Under the pieces are notes generated by a model that saw nothing but the letters and a program-made list of their open reading frames with translations, made no database searches and was not told the DNA's origin. 64,000 bases of DNA from Bacteriovoracaceae bacterium (GTDB taxonomy: Bacteria; Bdellovibrionota; Bacteriovoracia; Bacteriovoracales; Bacteriovoracaceae), in NCBI GenBank assembly GCA_013141065.1, contig JABFRR010000018.1, positions 37,793-101,792 of the forward strand, in the 5' to 3' direction. The stretch's first letter is position 1, and the number at the start of each line of letters is the position of its first letter. Made by a program: the position numbers and the translations under genes. This document shows, piece by piece, positions 1 to 7,990 of the stretch.

Positions 1-1
1 T

Positions 2-577
2 CAGTCTCTCCAGTATCCTATCGTTAACAGTCAGTCTGGAGAAATTATTGCTGACTCCATATTTACGACACTTCTGAATCGTTCACGTGCAGAGTTTTTG
101 GTTAAAAAAGAAGCTGACATTGGTTCTATGTCTCAACTGAAAGATAATTGGGAAAATCCTATCATCTCACTTATGGCCACCTTTGAATCATTAACTGGTC
201 TTACCTATTTTGTAGAAAGCCGTGCGACGGTTACAATGCTTCGTGCCAATGGCGCCAAAGCTGTCTTGCCAGTTTATCGAGATTCTAGTTTTCCCGGACA
301 AAGCTTTTCTGAAACGCTTACGCCAATAATTGCAGAGGGACGTCCTGGCATTTATATTAATTCAACTTTGATTTACGGCGAACGTCTTTACAGCATGATA
401 GATACACAATCGCAGGGATTTATTAGGCCCTTGAGTCTTTCCATTGCGATTCCAGCCGGGTGTATCCCTTTATTGCCGGAGACTTTAGGAGATAAAACCT
501 TGGTGCATTATACATTTTTGTGCATTGACTCCTCTAAGGAAGTCTCAATGAAATTTCTTCCTATGTCGCAGCTTTAG
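2..577 (+). CDS. C-terminal part of an unrecognised protein, cut by window edge
   Basis: The reading frame is open from the first bases of the window, so the gene begins further left; a TTG at 98 is in frame but has no good ribosome binding site and nothing marks it as the start. The visible 191 residues have no signal peptide or membrane segment and look like a soluble mixed alpha/beta protein. I do not recognise a family. It ends 87 bases before the rpsF-rpsR start, in the same direction, and its stop lies just before the leader of that gene. Coding potential is supported by length and codon use similar to its neighbours. Function unknown. Confidence 0.7.
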   Translation, partial: QSLQYPIVNSQSGEIIADSIFTTLLNRSRAEFLVKKEADIGSMSQLKDNWENPIISLMATFESLTGLTYFVESRATVTMLRANGAKAVLPVYRDSSFPGQSFSETLTPIIAEGRPGIYINSTLIYGERLYSMIDTQSQGFIRPLSLSIAIPAGCIPLLPETLGDKTLVHYTFLCIDSSKEVSMKFLPMSQL

Positions 578-586
578 TGATAAATT

Positions 587-661
587 TCCCCCTGTTTTAA
601 AAAACATACTCGTTCTATGGCAATGGTGCCATGGGACCTAATTTTTATTAGTCCAGGGGGA
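587..661 (+). promoter_or_regulatory. structured leader that can hide the ribosome binding site of rpsF-rpsR
   Basis: TCCCCCTG at 587-594 is exactly complementary to CAGGGGGA at 654-661, which contains the AGGGGG ribosome binding site of the S6-S18 gene (ATG 665). Between the arms lie two more hairpins: ATGGCA/TGCCAT at 617-622 and 627-632, and a stem with one unpaired C at about 635-642 and 647-653. Together they form a closed junction with the ribosome binding site in its closing helix. Known: in many bacteria the S6:S18 complex represses its own mRNA through a leader hairpin. Inference: this is the autoregulatory leader here. The known CCG bulge of that motif is not clearly present. Confidence 0.5.
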
Positions 662-664
662 TTT

Positions 665-1309
665 ATGATTTATGAGTTGTCAGTAGTGACAAAGCCGGAG
701 CTTGGCGCAGAAGCTCACGCACAGATCGCAGAGATCGTTAAAGACACACTTAAAGGTTTCGAAGGGGAACTTTTAATTGCTGATGATTGGGGAAGATTAC
801 TTCTTGCTCAACCATATGCAAATGGTTCAAAACACGGTCACTTCCATTACTTTATGTACAAGTCGAACACTCAAGCTAACACTGAGTTAACTAGACGATT
901 TGGTATCAATGAAGGTGTAATGCGTTCAGCAATGTTCAACATTGGTGTTGACGCTGCAAAAGACGAATTAGTAAAAAACTTCAAAACTCCACTTTCAAAA
1001 GCTCACCGTGGTTCAGTTCTTGATAACAAGACTGACGATGATGATGAAGCTGGATTTGAAGACATGGAAGATGACAGACGTAAATTTGCTAAGAGAAAAT
1101 CTTGTTGGTTTACAGCTAAGAAAATTAAAGCAGATTGGAAAGATCCTCAAACTTGGAACTGGTTAGTTTCAGAGTTCGGAAAAATTTCTCCAGCTCGCGT
1201 TTCTGGTATTTCTAAAAAACACCAGAGATTTGCCAACACAGCAATTAAGCAAGCAAGAAATCTTGGGATTTCAAGTTACCTATCTAACCACACGGCTGAT
1301 AGAGCTTAA
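665..1309 (+). CDS. rpsF-rpsR: fused 30S ribosomal proteins bS6-bS18
   Basis: A single 214-residue frame carries two ribosomal proteins. Residues 1 to about 105 are bS6 (start MIYELSVV, EDWGRR-like IADDWGRLLLAQPY, RFGINEGVMRSAM). An acidic linker follows (DDDDEAGFEDMEDDRR). Residues from about 140 to the end are bS18 (GKISPARVSGISKKHQR and AIKQARN). Both bind the 30S platform next to each other, normally as a heterodimer made from two genes. The start at 665 was chosen over an upstream in-frame ATG at 617 because AGGGGG sits just before it and S6 proteins begin there. No stop or second ribosome binding site separates the halves. First gene of a cluster with DUF2232 and rplI. Confidence 0.93.
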   Translation: MIYELSVVTKPELGAEAHAQIAEIVKDTLKGFEGELLIADDWGRLLLAQPYANGSKHGHFHYFMYKSNTQANTELTRRFGINEGVMRSAMFNIGVDAAKDELVKNFKTPLSKAHRGSVLDNKTDDDDEAGFEDMEDDRRKFAKRKSCWFTAKKIKADWKDPQTWNWLVSEFGKISPARVSGISKKHQRFANTAIKQARNLGISSYLSNHTADRA

Positions 1310-1327
1310 TTTTTGAGTATAAAGTAA

Positions 1328-2335
1328 ATGACTAAGTTAGAACCAAGTTCACAATTATTTGATAGAGTCTCAACAGTTCCAAAACTGTTGTTTCTTGCCG
1401 TCATGACAATTGCACTTTGTTCTTTCGCGCCAATGAGTGTGTTTGCTCCAGTTCCTCTCGCTATCGCTTTTTTACTGTATGGACGCTTAATCACGTTTGC
1501 AGTCGGCTTCTTTAGCGTAGGCTTACTCTGGGGAGCAGCTTTGATGGTGAAAGGTTTCCCTAGTCATGTGATACAGATGTATATTGTGGCCTTTCTTTTT
1601 GCGGTTCTTGTTGCTGAAATACTCTTTCGTAACATTAATCCAGTAAAAGGATTGATTAACACAGGATTAATTCTGGTGATTTTATTTGGTTCAATGTTGA
1701 TTGCATTTGATCGATTAAGTCCAACTTCACTCAAGGGAGAAATAAGTCAGACGGTTTCAACTGTAATGATGCAGCTTAAAAAAAATAAGCAACAATCGAC
1801 GGATATTTCCGCTGAGGATGAGAGAGCTTTTGATGATTTCGTAAATAAGCCTGAAGTGCTGACAAATGAGATTTATAGCTCACTGCCTTTGATTGTTTTT
1901 ATCTTCTCATACTTTGGATTGTGGATCAGTTTGTATGTCACTCTTCGCAATTCAGTCGTATGGAGATACAAGGTCTCTTATGCTTTTAATCTTAAAGATT
2001 TGACTTATTTTAAAGTGCCTGATTTTTTCGTTTATCCATTAATCTTTTCAATGATTTTACTCGTTGGAGCTGATTATGGATTACCGCCGGGATCCGAAGT
2101 TATAGGTCGCAACCTTTTATATTGTCTTGGAGTTTTTTATTTATTCCAAGGTTTTGGAGTCTACAATGACTTCTTGAAATATTTAAAGATTGGCGGATTT
2201 GTAAAAACTTTATTTATTGCTTTTACGCTAATTCTGGCATCAAAGTTCCTGGCACTTGTAGGAATTTTTGATTTATGGTTTGATTTTAGAAAATTTTTTA
2301 TAAATAGAAAAAAAGATGAAGGAGATACTATATGA
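1328..2335 (+). CDS. DUF2232/YybS-like integral membrane protein
   Basis: This 335-residue protein has about seven to eight hydrophobic segments, four or five in the first 125 residues and three near the C-terminus, with a polar loop at about residues 140-185. Length, topology and the position between rpsR and rplI match the DUF2232 (YybS) family, which occupies this slot in many delta-proteobacteria and Firmicutes. Its function is not established; the conserved link with ribosomal protein genes is the only clue. It starts 18 bases after rpsR with a weak ribosome binding site, and its TGA overlaps the ATG of rplI (ATGA), so the two are probably translationally coupled. Confidence 0.8.
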   Translation: MTKLEPSSQLFDRVSTVPKLLFLAVMTIALCSFAPMSVFAPVPLAIAFLLYGRLITFAVGFFSVGLLWGAALMVKGFPSHVIQMYIVAFLFAVLVAEILFRNINPVKGLINTGLILVILFGSMLIAFDRLSPTSLKGEISQTVSTVMMQLKKNKQQSTDISAEDERAFDDFVNKPEVLTNEIYSSLPLIVFIFSYFGLWISLYVTLRNSVVWRYKVSYAFNLKDLTYFKVPDFFVYPLIFSMILLVGADYGLPPGSEVIGRNLLYCLGVFYLFQGFGVYNDFLKYLKIGGFVKTLFIAFTLILASKFLALVGIFDLWFDFRKFFINRKKDEGDTI

Positions 2336-2946
2336 AAGTTATTTTGACTGAAAAAGTTCCTGCTTTAGGGAACATCGGGGAAATCGTAAACGTTTCAGCA
2401 GGACACGCGAGAAACTATTTAGTTCCAAACGGATTGGCAATGGTTGCTGACGAAGGGAATAAAAAATTATTAGCAGCTCAACAAAAAAGCTTAGGTAAAA
2501 AAATCCAAGCACAAAAAGATGCAGCTAATGAAATTAAGAAAAAAGTAGAAGGATTAACTCTTGAACTTATTAAAAAAGTTGGAGCATCTGGAAAACTTTT
2601 TGGAACAGTTACAAACGCTGAACTTTCTAAAGAATTAGAAAACAAAGGTGTTCTTGTTGAAAGAAGACTTATCCACTTAGAGTCCCCAATTAAAGGTCTT
2701 GGAACATTTACTGCAAAAGCAAAAATTTTCCAAGATATTGAAGCGACTTTCAAAGTAAGAGTTTCAATTGATCCTAAGCAAGCAGAAGAGTTAAAAGTAG
2801 CTCAAGAAGAGGCATTAAAAGCAGCAGAAGCTCGTAAGAAAGCAGCAGCTGAATTGAAAGCTTCAGGTGAAACTGCAACTCCAGTCGCTGAAATGACTGA
2901 AGAGCAAAGATTGAAAATGGAAGTTGATAAACTTTTAAGATCTTAA
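2332..2946 (+). CDS. rplI: 50S ribosomal protein bL9 with C-terminal extension
   Basis: The N-terminus (MKVILTEKVPALGNIGEIVNV, then GHARNYLVPNGLA) is the bL9 signature that binds 23S rRNA. The C-terminal domain contains KLFGTVTNAEL. The protein has 204 residues against about 150 for the family; the extra 55 are rich in Ala, Glu and Lys and look helical or coiled-coil, ending in TEEQRLKMEVDKLL. The start overlaps the stop of the preceding membrane protein gene and has AAGGAGA 7 bases upstream. A strong terminator follows, so the cluster from rpsF probably ends here. Identity is very secure; the role of the tail is unknown. Confidence 0.96.
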   Translation: MKVILTEKVPALGNIGEIVNVSAGHARNYLVPNGLAMVADEGNKKLLAAQQKSLGKKIQAQKDAANEIKKKVEGLTLELIKKVGASGKLFGTVTNAELSKELENKGVLVERRLIHLESPIKGLGTFTAKAKIFQDIEATFKVRVSIDPKQAEELKVAQEEALKAAEARKKAAAELKASGETATPVAEMTEEQRLKMEVDKLLRS

Positions 2947-2972
2947 TTTTTTCGAACAGAAGTGATAGCATA

Positions 2973-3006
2973 AGAAGGACCTCGATTTAGAGGTCCTTCT
3001 TTTTTT
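2973..3006 (+). terminator. rho-independent terminator after rplI
   Basis: AGAAGGACCTC at 2973-2983 pairs exactly with GAGGTCCTTCT at 2990-3000 across a 6-base loop, followed by a run of T. It lies 27 bases after the rplI stop and just before dnaB, so dnaB probably has its own promoter or depends on read-through. Confidence 0.92.
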
Positions 3007-3017
3007 GAGGCGACTTT

Positions 3018-4364
3018 ATGGCAGCAAATCCTAACAATCATAACGAACTTCCCCATGACCTCTTGGCCGAAAAAGCCTTGGTTGGTTGTTTGATTATTGA
3101 TGGGACAGCTTTTGATGAAATCTCAAATTTACAAATTGATGGTGATCAATTTTATGATCCAAGATACGGCCGCGTTTTTGATGTAATTAGAGATCTTTCA
3201 CTCGCCAACAGAGCGATCGATTTCATTACCGTTTGTAATAGGCTTAAAGATCAAGGAAAACTTGAAGAAGTTGGCGGAGAATCTTTTGTATCTTCCTTAA
3301 CTGAAGATCAAGCCTCATCGGCTAACGTCTACGAGTACGCTAAAATTGTTAAAGATAAATTTTCCATGCGAGAAATTATCAAAACGGCCATGAGAGTTGT
3401 TCAAATGGGAATGACTTTTACGGGTGATACCGAAGATTTTATTCAAGATGTAGAATCAAAATTTTTTAATCTAACTAATGATGCCAAAACTGGTGGAATG
3501 GTGAAATTAAATGCGACATTAAAACAAAATTTAAAAGAACTAGAAGATACGACTAGACTCATGGGTGAAATCTCTGGACTCTCAACTGGATATCCACGCC
3601 TAGATGAATTACTTCTTGGAATGCAGCCAGGTCAGCTTATTGTCCTCGCAGCTCGTCCAGCTATGGGAAAAACTTCTCTTGCCTTAAATGTGGCGGTCAG
3701 TTCATGTATTCAATCAGGCTTGCCAGTAGCTATTTTTTCTCTCGAGATGTTAGCGACCGAATTATCGATGAGACTTCTTACGGGGAGAGCTAAGGTTGAT
3801 TCTAAAAGAGTTAGGAAAAAAGCTTTCTTAGATACTGACCTTCGAAGTATCGCGAAAGCGACTCAAGAGCTTTCCTCTTTGCCAATTTTCATTAACGATT
3901 CAGGTAATACGACCATTCTGGATATTCAAAGTCAGTGCAGAAAAATTAAAGCAGATCAAGGCCTAGGCCTCATTGTTATCGATTACCTTCAGCTCATGGG
4001 ATCAACTAGTAAAAATATTCAACGAGAGCAGCAGATTGCGGAAATTTCTCGTGGTCTAAAGACGATGGCAAAAGAACTAGGTTGCCCTGTAATTGCGCTT
4101 TCGCAGCTTAATAGAGGTGTCGAGTCACGGCCTAACAAAAGACCAACCACGGCTGACTTACGTGAGTCTGGAGCTATTGAGCAGGATGCAGACATTGTCA
4201 TGTTTGTTTATCGAGATGAAGTCTATTATCCAGATACAAAAGAGCCTGGTGTCGCCGAGATTATCATTGGTAAAAATCGGGCCGGTGAAATTGGAACAGC
4301 CAAATTGGCTTGGGTAGGAGCTTATACAAGCTTTGAAAACTTAGCTCATCACCGTGACGGATAA
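3018..4364 (+). CDS. dnaB: replicative DNA helicase DnaB
   Basis: DnaB is the hexameric helicase that unwinds DNA ahead of the replisome. The 448-residue length is normal. The N-terminal primase-binding domain starts at NELPHDLLAEKALVG. A RecA-like motor follows with Walker A ARPAMGKTS near residue 213, FSLEM, the Walker B VIDYLQLM near 320, and the arginine-finger region DLRESGAIEQDAD near 380. The start ATG has GAGG upstream and directly follows the rplI terminator. The last codons overlap the GTG start of the chorismate-enzyme gene by 11 bases. No intein is present. Confidence 0.97.
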   Translation: MAANPNNHNELPHDLLAEKALVGCLIIDGTAFDEISNLQIDGDQFYDPRYGRVFDVIRDLSLANRAIDFITVCNRLKDQGKLEEVGGESFVSSLTEDQASSANVYEYAKIVKDKFSMREIIKTAMRVVQMGMTFTGDTEDFIQDVESKFFNLTNDAKTGGMVKLNATLKQNLKELEDTTRLMGEISGLSTGYPRLDELLLGMQPGQLIVLAARPAMGKTSLALNVAVSSCIQSGLPVAIFSLEMLATELSMRLLTGRAKVDSKRVRKKAFLDTDLRSIAKATQELSSLPIFINDSGNTTILDIQSQCRKIKADQGLGLIVIDYLQLMGSTSKNIQREQQIAEISRGLKTMAKELGCPVIALSQLNRGVESRPNKRPTTADLRESGAIEQDADIVMFVYRDEVYYPDTKEPGVAEIIIGKNRAGEIGTAKLAWVGAYTSFENLAHHRDG

Positions 4365-5529
4365 ATCTTTCTTCACAATTATTCCCTACAAAAATAAATT
4401 GCTTAAGTTTCAAAAGCCTACCAGGGCGATTGCTTATTATAAAAATTTTCAGCTGAATTTATTAACAGGTGAAAAATCCCAGACAAGTTTAGAAAGTTGG
4501 ATGCAGACTTTGCATTTTGAACTTTATAATCATTGTGAAAAAAATAGGTTTATTCACTTGTTTTATGAATGTGGGTATTTATTTGAAGAGCATAGCAACT
4601 TAATTAATGAAGATGACTTGTTGGCCTTAGATTTAACTTATGGGCTTGTGACTGATTTCGAATTAAATCCATCATCAAAAGTCATTAAACTCAATTTAAA
4701 AGAAGGCCCTAATTTTAAAGATTATGAAAAGAAATTTAATCAAGGATATAGGGAACTTTTAGAGGGTAACTGTTATCAATTTAATTTAACTGAAAATTTT
4801 TGTTATCAATTTAAAGACAATTATACTCCAATGGATTTTCTTTCAAAGTTATGGCGAGACCCCTCCAAAAGAGGAGCTTATGCATCAGCGACTTTTATCG
4901 GCAGCATGAATAAATTTTTTCTCAGCAATTCACCAGAATGCTTATTTCAGTATGAAAAAGGTGAATTAGTTACTCGTCCGATCAAAGGAACTTTTAAGCG
5001 GCAAACTCATTCAATTAAAGAAACTAAGTATCTTTGGAAAAAACTTATCAATGATAAAAAATCTCAAGCAGAGCTTTACATGATTACTGATTTGATGAGA
5101 AACGATCTTGCCCGTATTGATCTGCCAAATGCAACTGTTACAAAAATGAAAGCCCCACTTATTGTTCCTGGTCTTATTCATCAGTATTCTGAAATAAAAA
5201 TTCACCTACGAAGACATGTCAGTCTAAAAGACATAGTCATTAAAATGTTTCCTGGCGGTAGTATCACCGGTGCGCCGAAAAAAAGAGTCATGGGGATTTT
5301 GCATACTTTGGAAAATCGCACGAGAGGTTTTTATTGTGGTTCAACAATTGTGCTTGCTCCAAAAATTGCCATGGCCTCAATTAATATTCGATCAAGTGTT
5401 ATAGATTTTATAACTCACGAGCTTTCTTACCAGGCAGGGGGAGGAATTACTCTTTTAAGTACAGCGGAAAATGAATTTGAAGAGCTCTATCTTAAGCATG
5501 ACAGTTATCTAACACTTCTAACTCTATAA
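4354..5529 (+). CDS. pabB: chorismate-binding enzyme, PabB/TrpE-like
   Basis: The C-terminal two thirds show the chorismate-binding fold shared by aminodeoxychorismate, anthranilate and isochorismate synthases: SNSPECLF, the PIKGTFKR motif with the conserved Lys, MITDLMRNDLARI, PGGSITGAPKKR, and AGGGITLLSTAENE at the end. The GAPK and PIKGT motifs favour PabB (4-amino-4-deoxychorismate, folate pathway). At 391 residues it is shorter than usual and the N-terminal domain is divergent. The GTG start lies inside dnaB and has no ribosome binding site of its own, suggesting translational coupling. No glutamine amidotransferase partner gene is next to it. PabB against TrpE is not decided by sequence alone. 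Confidence 0.82.
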   Translation: MTDKSFFTIIPYKNKLLKFQKPTRAIAYYKNFQLNLLTGEKSQTSLESWMQTLHFELYNHCEKNRFIHLFYECGYLFEEHSNLINEDDLLALDLTYGLVTDFELNPSSKVIKLNLKEGPNFKDYEKKFNQGYRELLEGNCYQFNLTENFCYQFKDNYTPMDFLSKLWRDPSKRGAYASATFIGSMNKFFLSNSPECLFQYEKGELVTRPIKGTFKRQTHSIKETKYLWKKLINDKKSQAELYMITDLMRNDLARIDLPNATVTKMKAPLIVPGLIHQYSEIKIHLRRHVSLKDIVIKMFPGGSITGAPKKRVMGILHTLENRTRGFYCGSTIVLAPKIAMASINIRSSVIDFITHELSYQAGGGITLLSTAENEFEELYLKHDSYLTLLTL

Positions 5530-5582
5530 AATTACTCGATTCTAATAAAAACTTACATTCCGACCAATATACTTAAGAATGA

Positions 5583-5612
5583 TTGACACTGTTTTCTTAC
5601 AATCGATATGAT
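5583..5612 (+). promoter_or_regulatory. sigma-70-type promoter for the 64-residue protein gene
   Basis: TTGACA at 5583-5588 and TATGAT at 5607-5612 are separated by 18 bases, close to consensus. Transcription would begin near 5619, giving a leader of about 105 bases before the ATG at 5726. The leader contains GTCGAC and a nearby second GTCGA-like run around 5667-5682 that can form a small hairpin. Confidence 0.55.
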
Positions 5613-5725
5613 TTTTTTGCGTCATAGAAATTGACTTTTTAGTCCAAAAAAATCTTCTTAAAGGATGTCGACGGATCGACAGAGATTAAGCGGAAGGGCT
5701 AATAAAATAGACAAAGGAGTGTTGA

Positions 5726-5920
5726 ATGGGAGCTTTAGGTTTAAAGGAAATAGGTAAACCAGACTCGTCAGAAGCTGAAGTCTCATTAGGTAGCCTGGCT
5801 GAATTAACGGGATTTCCTATTGATTACATTAAGAGAGAGTTAATCTTAAAAGATGACCAGGATCTTAGTGTTGAAGAGTTGAGAGCGAAAGTTCTCGCTT
5901 ACTTGAGCTCGAATTTTTAA
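5726..5920 (+). CDS. small acidic conserved-looking protein, unknown function
   Basis: A 64-residue protein starting at ATG with a clear AAGGAG 6 bases upstream. It has no signal peptide or membrane segment. The second half (LAELTGFPIDYIKREL and LSVEELRAKVLAYL) is strongly amphipathic-helical and resembles a small helical or winged-helix-like bundle. The gene stands alone with its own promoter and a terminator directly behind, so it is probably a real stand-alone small protein. I do not recognise a family. Confidence 0.75.
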   Translation: MGALGLKEIGKPDSSEAEVSLGSLAELTGFPIDYIKRELILKDDQDLSVEELRAKVLAYLSSNF

Positions 5921-5973
5921 ATTGTGTTATAGATAAACCTTTTGTCAGTAGGACTTTTGGTTTTATTTACTAA

Positions 5974-6004
5974 AAAGCCTAGCTTATGCTAGGCTTTCTA
6001 GTTT
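5974..6004 (+). terminator. hairpin terminator after the small protein gene
   Basis: AAAGCCTAGC at 5974-5983 and GCTAGGCTTT at 5988-5997 form a perfect 10-bp stem with a 4-base loop. The following T tract is weak (CTAGTTTT). The hairpin ends only 8 bases before the start codon of the pseudouridine synthase, so it may also affect that gene's translation. Confidence 0.75.
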
Positions 6005-6005
6005 T

Positions 6006-6866
6006 ATGGACACAAAAACTATCGATTACTGCCTTTTAGAATCTTGCGATTCAGTTGAGACTTTTCTTAAGTCTCAATTTCATTCGAGCGGCAATAAGCT
6101 CAAAAAGTATTTTTCAAAATCATTTCTCAATCGCAGACTCAATGAAAAAAATACACTTGTTTTGCCACTTAACTTTGTTAACGATGGCCAAATCAATCCA
6201 AATTACATTGGATTAGATTTAAAAATTCTTTATGAAGATGAAGAGTTTTTTGTTTTCGAAAAAAATCCCAACCAGCATATACACCCACTGACTTACGATG
6301 AAGCAGACAATTGCCTTTCTTGGTTGAGACTTCATCGACCAGAGATATTGCAAGTTAATCTTGATAATTATGATCGTGGACTTTTGTATCGTCTTGATTA
6401 CGAAACATCTGGTGTCGTCGTTTATGCGAAAATGACTTCGACATATAAAATCCTCCGAGAAAGCTTTAATGAGCTTGTGAAGGAAAAAATTTATAAATGC
6501 TGGGTTGAAGGTGAATGTCTGCAAAGTTTAGATCTTAAACACTCATTTACCAGCTCTGAGACAAAGGGTAAAAAAATTCTTGTAGCTGCCTCTGGTGTTC
6601 ATGAAAAAGTAGGTGAACTTCATGTAAAACCTATTAGGTATGATCAGTTGTTGAGACGGACCTTAATAGAGGTCACTCTCAAAACGGGACTTCGTCACCA
6701 AATTCGAGCTCAAATGGCCCATGTAGGCTTTCCTCTGGCCGGTGACCTTCTTTATGGAGGTAAAGCCGCTCGTAGGCTTTATTTACATGCTTGGAGATAC
6801 AGACTTAGCTTTGAAAGTAAGGACTATGTTTTTGAATCTGAACCCAATGAATTTGAGGGTCTATAA
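6006..6866 (+). CDS. RluA-family pseudouridine synthase
   Basis: This enzyme family converts uridine to pseudouridine in rRNA or tRNA. The protein shows the catalytic motif RLDYETSGVVVYAKM near residues 128-143, with the essential Asp, and the late motif KTGLRHQIRAQMAHVGFPLAGD typical of RluA/RluC/RluD. The first 65 residues do not show a clear S4 domain. At 286 residues it is close to stand-alone RluA-type enzymes. The ATG follows a terminator hairpin by 8 bases and lacks a good ribosome binding site. The exact RNA target cannot be read from the sequence. Confidence 0.87.
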   Translation: MDTKTIDYCLLESCDSVETFLKSQFHSSGNKLKKYFSKSFLNRRLNEKNTLVLPLNFVNDGQINPNYIGLDLKILYEDEEFFVFEKNPNQHIHPLTYDEADNCLSWLRLHRPEILQVNLDNYDRGLLYRLDYETSGVVVYAKMTSTYKILRESFNELVKEKIYKCWVEGECLQSLDLKHSFTSSETKGKKILVAASGVHEKVGELHVKPIRYDQLLRRTLIEVTLKTGLRHQIRAQMAHVGFPLAGDLLYGGKAARRLYLHAWRYRLSFESKDYVFESEPNEFEGL

Positions 6867-6961
6867 CTTATTTCGACATTTTTTATCAAGAAAAGTTAAG
6901 TCTTTTGAGTGAATAGCCGACAAGATTGGTAAGATTTAAAACCTTTCTCGTAGGAAGTTTG

Positions 6962-7933
6962 ATGTCAGACCAACAGATCCTTTTAGATGACAGTTTTTGG
7001 AAATTCTTAGTTTCAATAGAAGAACTCAAAGAGAGAAAAGAAATTGTCTTATTTTGTGCCTCACTTTCAATTGATGAAGAAACTCTTGAAAGCTATTTGT
7101 CCTTTTTAAACCGCTTCAAACTAAATTTACTCAAAGATGAACATTATCTTTATCCGCTGAGAGATCACTGCCAAATAAAAATGGAATTTTCTCTTTCAGA
7201 GTGGCTGGCATTGCAAATCGCTATACCTACCAATTCAACTCATCCTATGACCCAGTATTTTGAACAAATAATTCATAACAAAATTCGAATGGCCCAAAGT
7301 GCTCATCAACAATTTTCACTCTATAAAAAGCCTGAAAAAAATTATGAAGAAATAGTGGATGAGAGTCAAAATCAAAAGCTCTCTAGTGAAAACTTAATGA
7401 GGCGAATTGACTGCGACATCGTTGCACGAAAGGCGATGAAAGTTCGATTTTTTAATAATAAAGAATGTGATATTTTTCCTCACCGCTTAGTCTACTTAGA
7501 AGGTGTTTTATGTGTTGTGGGAGAAAATTTAACTGATAAAACTCTTCTTTATTTTGGCATTGAAGATATTTCCGATGTCTCTGACCTGACCAATACTTAT
7601 TTGCCAAATTTAAGTCAGATTGAAGTGAATGATTTTATTGTCAATATTAGACTGATTAACGGTAAAGATGAGCGCTTAGTCCTCAAGATCTACAACCAAG
7701 AGGGAACAGACCTCTTGCCGATGCACCATTATTTAGGGAACCCTTTTGTTTCTTCGAGCACCGAAGGAGACATGATTTGGGCCGCGACAATTGAAATGTG
7801 TGATGATGTGTTTCATTGGCTTTATTGTATGCGCGATAGAGTTGAAATACTTGACCCTGGACATTTGAGAAAAGATTTTGCCCATTACTGTGAACTAAAA
7901 AAACAAAGTAGTTATTCTAAAAAAGCTTCATAA
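6962..7933 (+). CDS. WYL-domain protein, probable transcriptional regulator
   Basis: The central part has the WYL signature in the form FPHRLVYLEGVLCVVGEN near residues 175-195, a ligand- or nucleic-acid-sensing domain found in bacterial regulators. The N-terminal 65 residues (SIDEETLESYLSFLNRFKLNLL, then LYPL) could be a winged helix-turn-helix. The start at 6962 was chosen because AGGAAG lies 5 bases upstream; an in-frame TTG at 6926 is less likely. The gene is single, bounded downstream by an IS5-type insertion. What it senses or controls is not visible. Confidence 0.75.
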   Translation: MSDQQILLDDSFWKFLVSIEELKERKEIVLFCASLSIDEETLESYLSFLNRFKLNLLKDEHYLYPLRDHCQIKMEFSLSEWLALQIAIPTNSTHPMTQYFEQIIHNKIRMAQSAHQQFSLYKKPEKNYEEIVDESQNQKLSSENLMRRIDCDIVARKAMKVRFFNNKECDIFPHRLVYLEGVLCVVGENLTDKTLLYFGIEDISDVSDLTNTYLPNLSQIEVNDFIVNIRLINGKDERLVLKIYNQEGTDLLPMHHYLGNPFVSSSTEGDMIWAATIEMCDDVFHWLYCMRDRVEILDPGHLRKDFAHYCELKKQSSYSKKAS

Positions 7934-7990
7934 TTCTTGCATGTCAAAAGTTTAGACACCTCTTGCAGAATTTTCATGATTTGGACTTTG

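Noticed and set aside
617..664. Longer N-terminus of S6-S18 from ATG 617
   Set aside because: It would extend S6 by 16 residues not found in the family and ignore the AGGGGG before ATG 665; ATG 617 lies within a leader hairpin.
5640..5725. Riboswitch in the leader of the 64-residue protein gene
   Set aside because: No known riboswitch core could be matched; only a short hairpin is visible.
7934..7990. Terminator after the WYL gene
   Set aside because: The possible pairing of ATTCTTGCA with TGCAGAAT is imperfect and has no T run.
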